A stretch of DNA of 64,000 nucleotides, from the NCBI RefSeq assembly GCF_001945665.1, contig NZ_CP015780.1, positions 682,001-746,000 of the forward strand, in the 5' to 3' direction. Below are positions 1 to 9,726 of the stretch, piece after piece. The position numbers were made by a program, and so were the translations under genes. Numbering within the stretch: position 1 is the first letter of the stretch; each line of letters starts with the position of its first letter. The notes below the pieces were generated by a model that saw only the letters and a list, made by a program, of their open reading frames with translations, was not told the DNA's origin and ran no database searches. The stretch is from Borreliella mayonii (GTDB taxonomy: Bacteria; Spirochaetota; Spirochaetia; Borreliales; Borreliaceae).

Positions 1-449
1 CTTGCTATTGCAACTCTTTGTTTTTGTCCTCCTGATAGTTCGTTAATATTTCTGTATGCATATTTTGGCATTCCTATTAATGAAAGAGATGCTTTTACTT
101 TTTCTTTGATTATATCTTTTGGTGTTTTTTTCATTCTAAGTCCAAATGAAATATTGTCAAAAACATTCATATGTGGGAAAAGTGCATAATTTTGAAATAC
201 AGTATTAATTTCTCTTTTGTTTGGGCTGGTTTTAGATATTTCCTTAGAAAAGAAATAAATTTCTCCATTTTTTTGATTTAAAAAGCCACCCAATATTTTT
301 ATTAATGTTGTTTTTCCACATCCAGATGGGCCTAATAATGTAATAAACTCATTTTTTTTAATTTTTAAATTTATGTTATCTAAAGTTTTGTTTGTATTGT
401 TATCATAGTAATGACTTAGATTTTTAATCTCTAGGATACAATTATCCAA
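1..449 (-). CDS. potA: Spermidine/putrescine ABC transporter ATP-binding protein, PotA-like (partial)
   Basis: This is the N-terminal 149 residues of an ABC ATPase; the rest lies beyond the left edge. It would energise polyamine uptake at the inner membrane. Visible motifs are Walker A (GPSGCGKTT, residues 40-48), the Q-loop ([13 protein letters not shown]) and the ABC signature (LSGGQKQR) just before the edge. The start is a TTG at 447-449, preceded on the minus strand by AAGGAGG about 10 nt upstream. No permease or binding-protein gene is visible in the window, so the substrate is inferred from PotA-like sequence character and from remembered Borrelia gene order. The ATPase assignment is secure; polyamine specificity is less so. 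Confidence 0.85.
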   Translation of the reverse strand, partial: MDNCILEIKNLSHYYDNNTNKTLDNINLKIKKNEFITLLGPSGCGKTTLIKILGGFLNQKNGEIYFFSKEISKTSPNKREINTVFQNYALFPHMNVFDNISFGLRMKKTPKDIIKEKVKASLSLIGMPKYAYRNINELSGGQKQRVAIA

Positions 450-527
450 CTAATTCCAACCTCCTTATGGCGGTATTAATACAAATCAAGATTATACTTA
501 ATATTATTATTTATGTAAATGCCCTTT

Positions 528-1367
528 TTAAAAGGCGCTATAATTCTTGTCAAGAATTATTTTTCCAAATTTACCTTCTCTGAATTCTTTAATTAATATT
601 TTTGATGCTTTCTCAAGGTTAAGTTCATTTTTTTTGTGGATTAATTTTCTTGCTTTTGCAAAATTTTGTAGAATATCAAGTGAATTTTTATGATATATTT
701 CGTATTTTTTTAGTAAAATATTTTTATTATTTTGATCCATTATTTCAAGCAAATACAATGCAAGATCTATATTGTCTACTATTTCATTTTTGATCATGTC
801 CAATATTACAAGTTTTTTTGCAATCGATTGGTCTACTAAATTATGCCATAAAACCCCTGGCATATCAAAAAGATTGATTTCTTCATTTATTTTTACTATT
901 TGTATATTTTTAGTATATCCAGGTTTATTAGCAACTTTTGCGCTTTTTTTACCAGATAATAGATTTATTATTGAAGATTTTCCAACATTTGGGACTCCAA
1001 TAATCAAAACCTTTATTTTTTCTTTATAATTTTTTATCTTTTTAACAATGGCTAATTTTTTAATAATATCTATTATTTGCTTGCGCATTCCTTTTTTGTA
1101 AATATTGCTTATTATTACGGTATTGCCAAGATTTTCAAAATATTTTTTCCATTTTATAATTTCAGTTATTTGAGCAATATCAGATTTGTGTAAAAGAATT
1201 ATTTTAGCTTTATTTTTAATAATTTTTTCAGTTAATGGATTTTTACTACTAAATGGAGCTCTAGCATCAAGTATTTCTAGCACAATATTAGCTTTTTGCA
1301 AATTATTCTTTATTAGGTCTAAGGCCCTTTTCATGTGGCCAGGAAACCAGTTGATTTTATTTACCAT
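528..1367 (-). CDS. rbgA: Ribosome biogenesis GTPase RbgA/YlqF
   Basis: This is a circularly permuted GTPase of the YlqF/RbgA family, which acts late in 50S subunit assembly. The permuted motif order is visible: G4 HKSD at residues 60-63, then G1 GVPNVGKSS at 124-132, then G3 DMPG at 168-171. The N-terminus has the family hallmark WFPGHM (7-12), which fixes the ATG at 1365-1367. The length of 279 residues is normal. No Shine-Dalgarno is evident; instead a TATAAT lies about nine bases before the ATG, so the transcript may be leaderless or nearly so. It runs in the same direction as potA with a gap of about 80 bp. Confidence 0.93.
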   Translation of the reverse strand: MVNKINWFPGHMKRALDLIKNNLQKANIVLEILDARAPFSSKNPLTEKIIKNKAKIILLHKSDIAQITEIIKWKKYFENLGNTVIISNIYKKGMRKQIIDIIKKLAIVKKIKNYKEKIKVLIIGVPNVGKSSIINLLSGKKSAKVANKPGYTKNIQIVKINEEINLFDMPGVLWHNLVDQSIAKKLVILDMIKNEIVDNIDLALYLLEIMDQNNKNILLKKYEIYHKNSLDILQNFAKARKLIHKKNELNLEKASKILIKEFREGKFGKIILDKNYSAF

Positions 1368-1441
1368 GCCTAAATTATAGCTTAATGTGTATTGAATAAT
1401 AAGTTATTTTTGTTTTTATGTTGTGAATTTATGTTAATTTC

Positions 1442-1479
1442 CTTTAAAAGAATTGTTTTTTTTAAAGAAAAAATATAAT
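1442..1479 (+). promoter_or_regulatory. Putative promoter and dyad upstream of nanE-ptsG
   Basis: A perfect 8-bp inverted repeat, CTTTAAAA (1442-1449) and TTTTAAAG (1460-1467), flanks a weak -35-like TTGTTT (1453-1458). A consensus TATAAT follows at 1474-1479 with 15 bp spacing. This is the only good -10 in the 161-bp gap before nanE. The dyad could be an operator, but in such AT-rich DNA a chance repeat cannot be excluded. Confidence 0.45.
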
Positions 1480-1528
1480 CTGTATTTGAGTTTTTATATT
1501 TTTTTAAAAAATAAATTTTATAGGAGGT

Positions 1529-2227
1529 TTGATTATTATTGCAAAAATCAAAAGAGGGTTAATAGTATCTTGTCAAGCTCTTGAGAACGAGCCTTTACAT
1601 AGTAGTTTTATTATGTCTAAGATGGCTTTAGCAGCTAAAATAGGTGGAGCTATTGGAATAAGAGCCAACGGAGTTAATGATATTAGTCAGATTAAGTTAG
1701 AAGTTGATTTGCCAATAATAGGTATTATTAAAAAAAATTATAATAATTGCGATGTATTTATTACTCCTACTATGAAAGAGATTGATGAGCTTTGTAATGA
1801 AGGGGTAGATATAATTGCCCTTGATGCCACTTTTAGGAATAGGCCCAATGGTGTGCTACTTAATGATTTTTTTGAAAATATTAAAAAAAGATATCCAAAT
1901 CAGCGTTTAATGGCAGATATTTCTTCTTTAGATGAAGCTATTAATGCTGATAAATTGGGGTTTGATTTTATTGGAACAACTTTATATGGTTATACAAAAA
2001 GTACTAATGGTTTAAATATTGCAGACAATGATTTTAATTTTTTAAAAACTTTGCTTAATTCTAATTTGAAAGCCACTTTAATAGTGGAAGGGAAAATAGA
2101 TACCCCATTAAAGGCTCAAAAATGTTTTGAAATGGGGGTTGATTTAGTAGTTGTGGGGGGGGCTATTACAAGGCCCGCTGAGATTACTAAAAAATTTGTA
2201 GAAAAAATAAATCAGGTTAAAAAATAA
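1529..2227 (+). CDS. nanE: N-acetylmannosamine-6-phosphate 2-epimerase NanE
   Basis: This is a TIM-barrel epimerase that converts ManNAc-6-P to GlcNAc-6-P. Family features are the N-terminal [15 protein letters not shown] segment, the DATFRNRP stretch, and the phosphate-binding [10 protein letters not shown] near the C-terminus. The length of about 230 residues is typical. The start is odd. The in-frame TTG at 1529 sits only one base after a strong AGGAGG (1522-1527). The next codons are ATT at 1532, 1535 and 1538, so a non-standard ATT start with normal spacing is possible. The gene is followed 45 bp later by ptsG in the same direction. No sialic-acid lyase or ManNAc kinase lies nearby. Confidence 0.9.
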   Translation: MIIIAKIKRGLIVSCQALENEPLHSSFIMSKMALAAKIGGAIGIRANGVNDISQIKLEVDLPIIGIIKKNYNNCDVFITPTMKEIDELCNEGVDIIALDATFRNRPNGVLLNDFFENIKKRYPNQRLMADISSLDEAINADKLGFDFIGTTLYGYTKSTNGLNIADNDFNFLKTLLNSNLKATLIVEGKIDTPLKAQKCFEMGVDLVVVGGAITRPAEITKKFVEKINQVKK

Positions 2228-2272
2228 TTTTAAACTTAGGGGTTAATTTATTTTTTATTTTAGGAGGATTTT

Positions 2273-3817
2273 ATGCTAAAGGGTTTTGAACAAGCCCAAA
2301 AATTTGGGCGTTCTTTTATGCTTCCCATTGCTATTTTGCCAGCAGCAGGGCTGCTTTTAGGAATTGGAGGCTCTCTTTCTAATCCAGAAACTGTTAAGTC
2401 GTATTCTTTTTTGAATATATTTTTCTTACAATCAGTTTTCAAGATAATGAGTGCGTCAGGTTCTATTATTTTTTCAAATTTAGCACCAATATTTGCTATT
2501 GGAATTGCTGTTGGACTTGCCAAATCAGATAGGGGTACATCTGGAATTGCAGCATTTATTGGCTACCTTGTAATGAATGCTACTATTGGAGTTTTAATTG
2601 ATGTGTCAGGCAAAGCGGAGTCTTTCTCTAGTGGTGCTGTGGGCTTTGTTCTTGGAATTAAGACTTTAGAAACAGGGGTTTTTGGTGGGATTGTAGTTGG
2701 TGTTTTGACCTATTGCCTTCATTCTAGGTTTAACAAGGTAGATTTGCCCAAGGTTCTTGGATTTTTTTCTGGATCTAGATTTGTGCCGATTATTGTTTCT
2801 TTTTCTAGTATTTTTCTTGCTGTCATTATGTTTATTTTTTGGCCATTTGTGCAAAGTGGAATTAATAAAGTAGGAGGCTTAGTAGATTCTACCGGTTATA
2901 TTGGAACACTTATTTATGGAATTTTTTTAAGGATGCTTGGACCTTTTGGTCTTCACCATATATTTTATTTACCATTTTGGACAACAGGTCTTGGGGGATC
3001 TGTTATTATTGATGGAAAGTTGATCGAAGGGACTCAGAATATCTTCTTTGCAGAACTTGCTGCTCAAGGTACAAATAGATTTTTTATTGGAACTAGTCGT
3101 TTCATGAGTGGTCGATTTATTACCATGATGTTTGGTTTGCCCGGAGCTGCACTTGCTCTATATTACACCGCAAAGCTCGAGGAGAGAGCAAAAGTTTTTG
3201 GTCTTTTAATGTCTTCAGCTCTAACATCGTTTTTAACGGGCATAACAGAACCTCTTGAATTTTCTTTTCTTTTCGTAGCTCCTATTCTTTATGTTATTCA
3301 CGCTACATTTGATGGATTTGCTTTTATGCTAGCGCATATTCTTCAAATTACAATAGGTCAAACGTTTTCTGGAGGATTTATTGATTTCATTCTTTTTGGT
3401 ATTTTGCAGGGAAATTCAAGAACTAATTGGCTGTTGGTGCCGGTTGTAGGCATTGTTTGGTTTTTTCTTTACTACTTTGCTTTTATATTTTTAATAAATA
3501 AGTTTGATTTTAAAACTCCCGGTAGAACACAAGATTTAAATTCTGAAGATTCTCCAAATTCTAAGAGTAGTGAGTTTGAAGAAAATTATGCTACTAAGGT
3601 TATCATTGGGCTTGGTGGCGCTTCAAATATTGTTGAGCTTGATTGTTGTGCAACTAGGTTAAGAATTACAGTAAGAGATGTTCTTAAAGTTTCTGAAAAA
3701 ATTTTAAAAAAAACTGGTTCTAAAGGAGTAATTATTAAAGGCAATGGAGTTCAGGTGGTTTATGGACCAGGTGTTAGTGTTCTTAAGAATGAAATAGAAG
3801 AATTACTAGATGATTGA
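2273..3817 (+). CDS. ptsG: PTS glucose-type transporter subunit IIBC
   Basis: This is a membrane permease of the phosphoenolpyruvate sugar phosphotransferase system, glucose/GlcNAc family. Residues 1 to about 415 form the hydrophobic IIC channel, including the loop motif ITEPLEFSFLF. A charged linker follows, then a IIB domain (about 435-514) with the phospho-cysteine motif CATRLRI; Cys459 is the expected phosphorylated residue. There is no IIA domain, so a separate EIIA-Glc protein must donate phosphate. An AGGAGG lies about six bases before the ATG. The gene follows nanE closely and ends at a shared hairpin with the convergent hydrolase gene. Glucose as substrate is the family default. Confidence 0.93.
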   Translation: MLKGFEQAQKFGRSFMLPIAILPAAGLLLGIGGSLSNPETVKSYSFLNIFFLQSVFKIMSASGSIIFSNLAPIFAIGIAVGLAKSDRGTSGIAAFIGYLVMNATIGVLIDVSGKAESFSSGAVGFVLGIKTLETGVFGGIVVGVLTYCLHSRFNKVDLPKVLGFFSGSRFVPIIVSFSSIFLAVIMFIFWPFVQSGINKVGGLVDSTGYIGTLIYGIFLRMLGPFGLHHIFYLPFWTTGLGGSVIIDGKLIEGTQNIFFAELAAQGTNRFFIGTSRFMSGRFITMMFGLPGAALALYYTAKLEERAKVFGLLMSSALTSFLTGITEPLEFSFLFVAPILYVIHATFDGFAFMLAHILQITIGQTFSGGFIDFILFGILQGNSRTNWLLVPVVGIVWFFLYYFAFIFLINKFDFKTPGRTQDLNSEDSPNSKSSEFEENYATKVIIGLGGASNIVELDCCATRLRITVRDVLKVSEKILKKTGSKGVIIKGNGVQVVYGPGVSVLKNEIEELLDD

Positions 3818-3823
3818 TTTTTT

Positions 3824-3860
3824 TAAATAAGTAAATAGCCTTAAGCTATTTACTTATTTA
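3824..3860. terminator. Bidirectional hairpin between ptsG and the hydrolase gene
   Basis: A perfect stem of 15 bp (arms 3825-3839 and 3845-3859, loop 3840-3844), extendable by one pair, lies between convergent genes. It overlaps the stop codon of the minus-strand hydrolase. A T-run precedes it on the plus strand, but neither side has a classical U-tract directly after the stem. It probably serves as a shared terminator or 3'-end stabiliser. Confidence 0.65.
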
Positions 3861-4833
3861 TCTTGTTTATGAAATCAACTGCATACTTTGTAAAGTATGA
3901 TGTGTTTTGGGCGCTTTTGTAGCTTTGGTTCCCAATATGTAAGTGTGCGTGTGAATTTTCAAGAAGTATAATGGGAATATCTTTTTTTTCACCTCCATAA
4001 TTTTTTATGAATTCGTTTATTTTTACCGGGTCTACTGTATGATCATTGGGCGTGTGGGTTATTATTAAAGGTGTTTTGATTTCATCGAAATTATATGAAT
4101 TTAATAATGTTACAAGGCCCATCATTGCAATAATTGCGTCTACATGTTGTACTTTCGAAGAGTAGCTTTTTATAGTCATGTGTTCCTTTCGTTTATACTC
4201 TTTTGTTTCGAATTTATTGTAGCCACCTGTTATAAGATATGCAATTTGTCGTCCCCAGGGATAGTAAATGATATTTGTTCTCTTGTCATAAGGGAATATA
4301 TTAGGAGAAATTAATACCACTGAGTTTATTTCATTTGGATAGTTTGCTAAAGCCCAGATGCTAGCAGTGCCCCCATTAGAGGTGCCAATTAATATTAATT
4401 TATCACCTATCAATTTGCCAATGTTAATAGCCTCATCAATATCTCTCAGCCAATCTTGGGTAGTTATCCCCCGAAACGCGTTTTTATTGTTAATTCCGTG
4501 TCCTTTAAGTCTTGTAAAAAAAATATTTGCATTAAGAGCTTTTGCAATATTATTTGGAACTGGATAAATTTCATTTTTTGATGCTCCAAATCCATGAATA
4601 TAAACCACAGAATATTTTGTTTTTTGTGCTTTTTCTTTATACCAGATTATTTCTTTTTTTGTATTGTCTTCTAAATTAAATTGTAATTCTTCTTTTAATA
4701 GGTAATTATCAATTTCTTCTATGTTTTTAGGAATTGTTTTTTTTGAAAATTCATTTTTAAACTTTATCCTTGGACTAACTAGTATTAATAGTAATAAGAA
4801 TATAATTATAAAAATGATATTTTTTATATTCAT
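3850..4833 (-). CDS. Membrane-anchored alpha/beta hydrolase, probable lipase/esterase
   Basis: This 327-residue alpha/beta hydrolase has one N-terminal hydrophobic segment (residues about 5-20), so it is probably exported or membrane-anchored. The oxyanion-region motif YIHGFGAS lies near residue 78. The nucleophile elbow GTSNG puts the serine at 152. Candidate acid residues are in TPNDHTVD (D264 or D268), and the catalytic histidine is in NSHAHLHIG (295-299). It overlaps the bosR stop by four bases (ATGA), so the two are translationally coupled. From memory the B. burgdorferi homologue (BB0646) was reported to have lipase and haemolytic activity. The hydrolase fold is clear; the physiological substrate is not. 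Confidence 0.88.
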   Translation of the reverse strand: MNIKNIIFIIIFLLLLILVSPRIKFKNEFSKKTIPKNIEEIDNYLLKEELQFNLEDNTKKEIIWYKEKAQKTKYSVVYIHGFGASKNEIYPVPNNIAKALNANIFFTRLKGHGINNKNAFRGITTQDWLRDIDEAINIGKLIGDKLILIGTSNGGTASIWALANYPNEINSVVLISPNIFPYDKRTNIIYYPWGRQIAYLITGGYNKFETKEYKRKEHMTIKSYSSKVQHVDAIIAMMGLVTLLNSYNFDEIKTPLIITHTPNDHTVDPVKINEFIKNYGGEKKDIPIILLENSHAHLHIGNQSYKSAQNTSYFTKYAVDFINKINK

Positions 4834-5357
4834 ATAGAGATTCCCTTGTTATCTGGGACATTGTTGTTGCTATGGGTATCTTTTTTGTAACAATTATTGC
4901 AATGCCCTGAATAAATTATTTCAATAGATTTTGTTTCCCAGTTTTCTCCAAGTTTGTCTTTCAAAATATCTTTAATATCGTCAAGTTGAATAGGGTGGAC
5001 TTGATTGCATTTGTTGCATTTAAAGTGAGCTATTGTGGAAGCCAAGCTTAGATAAAATTTTGTTTCTTTTTGATCGGTAGTTTTTATATCTTTTAGTATA
5101 TTTCTTTCTTTTAGAATATTTAATGTGTTGTATACTGTTGCTTTTGATAGGCTTGGAATTTCTTTTACAAGTTTGTTATACACTTCTTTTGCCGTAAAGT
5201 ATTCTTTTGGGTTTGATGCTATATAGAGAATGATTCTGTTTCTTGAATGAGACGCTTTCATTCCTAATTCTGATGTTAAATTTTTCAATAATACAGGATC
5301 GTTTGTAATGCCAACTTTTTCCAAGGCGGAATGGACGTCTATTATGTTATCGTTCAT
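4830..5357 (-). CDS. bosR: Fur/PerR-family regulator BosR
   Basis: This is a Fur-superfamily metalloregulator of 175 residues. It has an N-terminal winged helix (helix with SKATVYNTLNIL) and a C-terminal dimerisation domain with two zinc-binding CxxC pairs (CNKC and CNNC). Residue 39 is Arg, which as I recall is the active allele rather than the reported R39K variant. In B. burgdorferi BosR is needed for rpoS transcription and regulates napA. It is cotranscribed with the downstream hydrolase (4-bp overlap), and an unknown protein gene lies upstream on the same strand. AAAGG provides the ribosome binding site. A TAAATTAAA-type repeat lies just upstream. Confidence 0.95.
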   Translation of the reverse strand: MNDNIIDVHSALEKVGITNDPVLLKNLTSELGMKASHSRNRIILYIASNPKEYFTAKEVYNKLVKEIPSLSKATVYNTLNILKERNILKDIKTTDQKETKFYLSLASTIAHFKCNKCNQVHPIQLDDIKDILKDKLGENWETKSIEIIYSGHCNNCYKKDTHSNNNVPDNKGISI

Positions 5358-5375
5358 ATATTATACCTTTTTATT

Positions 5376-5392
5376 TAAATTAAAGATTAAAT
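5376..5392 (+). promoter_or_regulatory. Candidate BosR box upstream of bosR
   Basis: The sequence TAAATTAAAGATTAAAT contains two TAAAT-type direct repeats and closely resembles the published BosR recognition sequence TAAATTAAAT. It sits 19 bases before the bosR start, between bosR and the upstream cotranscribed gene. This suggests autoregulation. AT-rich background makes chance matches common, so confidence is limited. Confidence 0.4.
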
Positions 5393-5454
5393 ACTTTTTA
5401 TGTTCTCATTAAGATAATTTTATACCCAGTTATTAATATTTTACTACTTATTAT

Positions 5455-7143
5455 TTATTTATTTTCATATTTTTTTATATTAGTATAAAAAATTAAATTT
5501 TTTATTTTTGAATTCAGTTTTATTTTGTTATCAAAATTATTATTTAATGGTAGTATCATTAAATTTAGTGTTTGAGAGTAATTTATTACATCTTGGATCT
5601 TTACTGTGTTATAAGAACCCCCTATATTTAAAATTAACCATTTTTTAGAATTTATTTTTTCAATTTTATAATTAATTGTATGAATGATATGTTTTTCAAC
5701 ATTTAAAAAGCTTATAAAAAAATTACTGTTTTTATCATTTCCTTTGGATATCAAAAATTCTGTACCATTAATGTAGCCTTTGGGATTGTTTTTAGTTATT
5801 ATTATTTTTTCATAAGTATCAAGATCGCTGTATTTTGCTGTTATTTTTAAATTAGTGCCTTTTGTAATTTCAAAAACAGGTATTTCAAGAGCCGAATATT
5901 CAAGAAGATAATCAGGATTGCATTTTTTTAATGTTTTTTTATCTAGATTGATTTTAGAAGGCCATTTTATTTTAATGGATATAAAGAAGCTAGAGATAGT
6001 CTCATCTATAAAAAAATCAATTGTTGATTTTTTAGCAGAGTTAAAAGCTAAATATTGTTTTATTCCTAAAATTTTTTCATTTGAGAAGGAAAATGAGCTT
6101 TCAATAGATGCTTCTTTTATTAACTCTTTTTTTGATGAAACTTTAAAATAGGTTCTAGATGTGTTGAGAAATTCAACTTTTTTATCTTTAAATTTTATTT
6201 TATTTAATTTTCCATTTTCGAATTTGATATTGTATTGATCGTGAGATAGTGTGAAATTCCCTTCCATATTGTATTCCAAATTCTTAGGCACAATTGATTC
6301 TGAATTTTTGATAATTTCATCTTGGTGTTTATTTATCAAAAATTCTCTTAAACTTTTTTCGTTAATTTGATAATCTTTGAGTCTTTTGTTTTGAAAATTT
6401 ATTATTGGCTCTTGCTCTTTCAGGGAGTTAAATTTCGGAATCTCTAGTAGTTCGGTAGTCAGTTTAGATCCTTCTAGATTTTGTATCTTAATGCTGTGTA
6501 AGTTATTTTCTAATGCTTTTAAATAAAGTAAAAAATTTTTTAAGTCTTGATTATCATAAGTTTCTTTGATTTCATAAAAATAAATAAGAGTTTCTACGTT
6601 GCTTTTTGGAGAATCTATTTTTTGGACTTCATATAAATATTGGCAGTTATTTTTATAAAAAATTAAGTAATTTTTATTATTTTTGCTCTGCCTTATTCCT
6701 TCTGTATAATTGAAATTAAGCTTTCTATAAAGCTCAGTCACTTTTTTTCTAAACTTTTCTATGTTGTATATATAAAACATAATAGGCGTATTTTGAAATA
6801 TGTCTTTATATCCACTTTTGAATGGATTTTTTAGTGCCCAATACAAATCCAAATGTATCTCATCGTGCAGCATATATTCATGAGGGCTTCCACTGTAAGT
6901 TCCAGGCATATATATATCTATGTTGGTTTTAAATCTTTCAAATAGCCATTTATTCAATTCCTCGTGTTCTCTTAGAATTTCAAAAAAGTATATTGGAAAT
7001 GTCCAATGTATTTTGTAAGCTAGCTGTTTGTGTTCAATCAAATATTTTATATTTGATATTATTAATAACAAGTTATTCTCTGAAAATTTAGTTATTGAAA
7101 TAATAACAATATAAGTTTTTGATTTTTTTAGTTTTCTAAACAT
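5455..7143 (-). CDS. Unknown 562-aa protein upstream of bosR, possibly glycoside-hydrolase-like
   Basis: I do not recognise this family with certainty. The protein lacks a signal peptide. The N-terminal ~150 residues have an alternating hydrophobic pattern with conserved-looking aromatic and acidic positions (KIHWTFPIYFFEIL, PGTYSGSPHEYML, DEIHLDLYW), reminiscent of the catalytic barrel of families GH38/GH57. Residues about 300-550 look like beta-sandwich repeats. I see no protein-kinase motifs (no glycine loop, HRD or DFG), although I recall older annotation calling the homologue a kinase. It lies 97 bp upstream of bosR on the same strand and is divergent from groEL. A real gene; function open. 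Confidence 0.8.
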   Translation of the reverse strand: MFRKLKKSKTYIVIISITKFSENNLLLIISNIKYLIEHKQLAYKIHWTFPIYFFEILREHEELNKWLFERFKTNIDIYMPGTYSGSPHEYMLHDEIHLDLYWALKNPFKSGYKDIFQNTPIMFYIYNIEKFRKKVTELYRKLNFNYTEGIRQSKNNKNYLIFYKNNCQYLYEVQKIDSPKSNVETLIYFYEIKETYDNQDLKNFLLYLKALENNLHSIKIQNLEGSKLTTELLEIPKFNSLKEQEPIINFQNKRLKDYQINEKSLREFLINKHQDEIIKNSESIVPKNLEYNMEGNFTLSHDQYNIKFENGKLNKIKFKDKKVEFLNTSRTYFKVSSKKELIKEASIESSFSFSNEKILGIKQYLAFNSAKKSTIDFFIDETISSFFISIKIKWPSKINLDKKTLKKCNPDYLLEYSALEIPVFEITKGTNLKITAKYSDLDTYEKIIITKNNPKGYINGTEFLISKGNDKNSNFFISFLNVEKHIIHTINYKIEKINSKKWLILNIGGSYNTVKIQDVINYSQTLNLMILPLNNNFDNKIKLNSKIKNLIFYTNIKKYENK

Positions 7144-7230
7144 AAATTCTTTGTTTTTATAATATAAAGATTAGTCAATATTTACATTATATAATAAAAA
7201 TTTGTGCTGGTTTTGTATATTTTGTATTTT

Positions 7231-7258
7231 TTGATATATAGAAGCAATATGCTATAGC
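7231..7258 (+). promoter_or_regulatory. Probable sigma-70 promoter of groEL
   Basis: TTGATA (7231-7236) and TATAGC (7253-7258) are separated by 16 bp, about 75 bp before the groEL start. A second candidate -10, TATAAT, lies at 7284-7289 with a poor -35. No CIRCE-type inverted repeat (TTAGCACTC-N9-GAGTGCTAA) is present, so HrcA-type control is not indicated. Confidence 0.5.
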
Positions 7259-7318
7259 GAATGTATTAAGTTTATGTTAATCTTATAATGTTAAATATAA
7301 ATTATTTTATTTATATAA

Positions 7319-8971
<1,653 letters not shown>

Positions 8972-8980
8972 ATTAAAAGT

Positions 8981-9012
8981 TTCGCCGGCGAACTTGTGTT
9001 TTTGCCGGTGAA
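8981..9012 (+). terminator. Hairpin terminator after groEL
   Basis: TTCGCCGGC (8981-8989) pairs with GCCGGTGAA (9004-9012), one G-U pair, with a 14-nt loop; T-rich sequence follows. This is a rare GC-rich patch in the window, starting nine bases after the groEL stop, and is most simply an intrinsic terminator or attenuator before the downstream small gene. Confidence 0.65.
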
Positions 9013-9037
9013 TATTTTATTATTCAAAGGAATTATT

Positions 9038-9334
9038 TTGAGTGAGGATGAGTTTGTTTTTTGTATAGGCTATGATTGTTCAAAAGCAATAGTAGATAGA
9101 CAGCTTTTAAAAGAAAATAAAGGTAAAAGTGTTAAAGAACTTTTTGAACTTGGACTTTACAGAAGTGCTTTTAGTAAAGCTCTTTATAGAAATGACGATG
9201 TTCTTATCAATTATTTAATTGAAGAATATAATAAAATAAGTAATTCTAATTATACTAAAAAAGACGATTTCAAGCTTTTATTTGGAGTAGTTTATCCTGA
9301 TGATATTAATAAGATAAAAGTGACATATATATAG
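9038..9334 (+). CDS. Small conserved hypothetical protein upstream of yajC
   Basis: I do not recognise this 98-residue protein. It starts MSEDEFVFCIGYDCSKAIVD and is soluble, rich in Lys, Asp and Tyr, with no membrane segment or signal peptide. I chose the TTG at 9038 because AAAGGA lies six bases before it. A longer in-frame GTG start at 8996 would place the first codons in the groEL terminator loop. It ends 13 bp before yajC in the same direction, so it is probably the first gene of the yajC-secD-secF operon. Whether it has anything to do with secretion is unknown. Confidence 0.8.
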   Translation: MSEDEFVFCIGYDCSKAIVDRQLLKENKGKSVKELFELGLYRSAFSKALYRNDDVLINYLIEEYNKISNSNYTKKDDFKLLFGVVYPDDINKIKVTYI

Positions 9335-9347
9335 TATAGGGGGTTTT

Positions 9348-9665
9348 GTGTTTTTATTGCAAGAATTTAGCGGCAATAGTAGCTTTTTACGAAGTTTGTT
9401 AGTTTTTGTGCCTGTTATTGCTATATTTTGGTTTTTAGTGATATCTCCTCAGCGCAAGGAAGAAAAGAATAAAAAGGAAATGATAAAAAATCTAAAAAAA
9501 GGCGATAAGGTATTAACAATAGGTGGAATTTTTGGAGTTGTGAAAAAATTAGGTGATACGGATGTTATTTTAGAATTAAGCCCAAATAACGAAGCGGTAT
9601 TCATAAAAAACTCTATTGATAAGGTTTTGTCTGAAAAAAATGAAGTTAAAAAAGGTATTGTTTAA
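9348..9665 (+). CDS. yajC: Preprotein translocase subunit YajC
   Basis: YajC is a small single-pass membrane protein that associates with SecDF. This 105-residue protein has one membrane segment (about residues 14-33), then the family motif SPQRKEEKNKKEMIKNLKKG. The domain after it carries GDKVLTIGGIFGVV, also typical. The start is GTG at 9348 with AGGGGG four bases upstream. Position directly before secD and secF is the classical arrangement and confirms the call. Confidence 0.95.
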   Translation: MFLLQEFSGNSSFLRSLLVFVPVIAIFWFLVISPQRKEEKNKKEMIKNLKKGDKVLTIGGIFGVVKKLGDTDVILELSPNNEAVFIKNSIDKVLSEKNEVKKGIV

Positions 9666-9726
9666 AAGTAAAATTAGAACTGTTAGCTAATAATGGTATT
9701 TTTTTAAAATTTTAAGGATTTGTATA

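Noticed and set aside
5362..5367. TATAAT a few bases before the bosR start, as a leaderless promoter
   Set aside because: It lies between an AAAGG ribosome site and the ATG, so it is more likely spacer sequence, and bosR is thought to be cotranscribed with upstream genes.
5455..7143. Serine/threonine protein kinase call for the 562-aa protein
   Set aside because: No glycine-rich loop, catalytic HRD or DFG motif can be found.
8996..9037. GTG start extending the small gene before yajC by 14 codons
   Set aside because: The codons lie in the loop and arm of the groEL terminator, and the TTG at 9038 has a well-placed AAAGGA.
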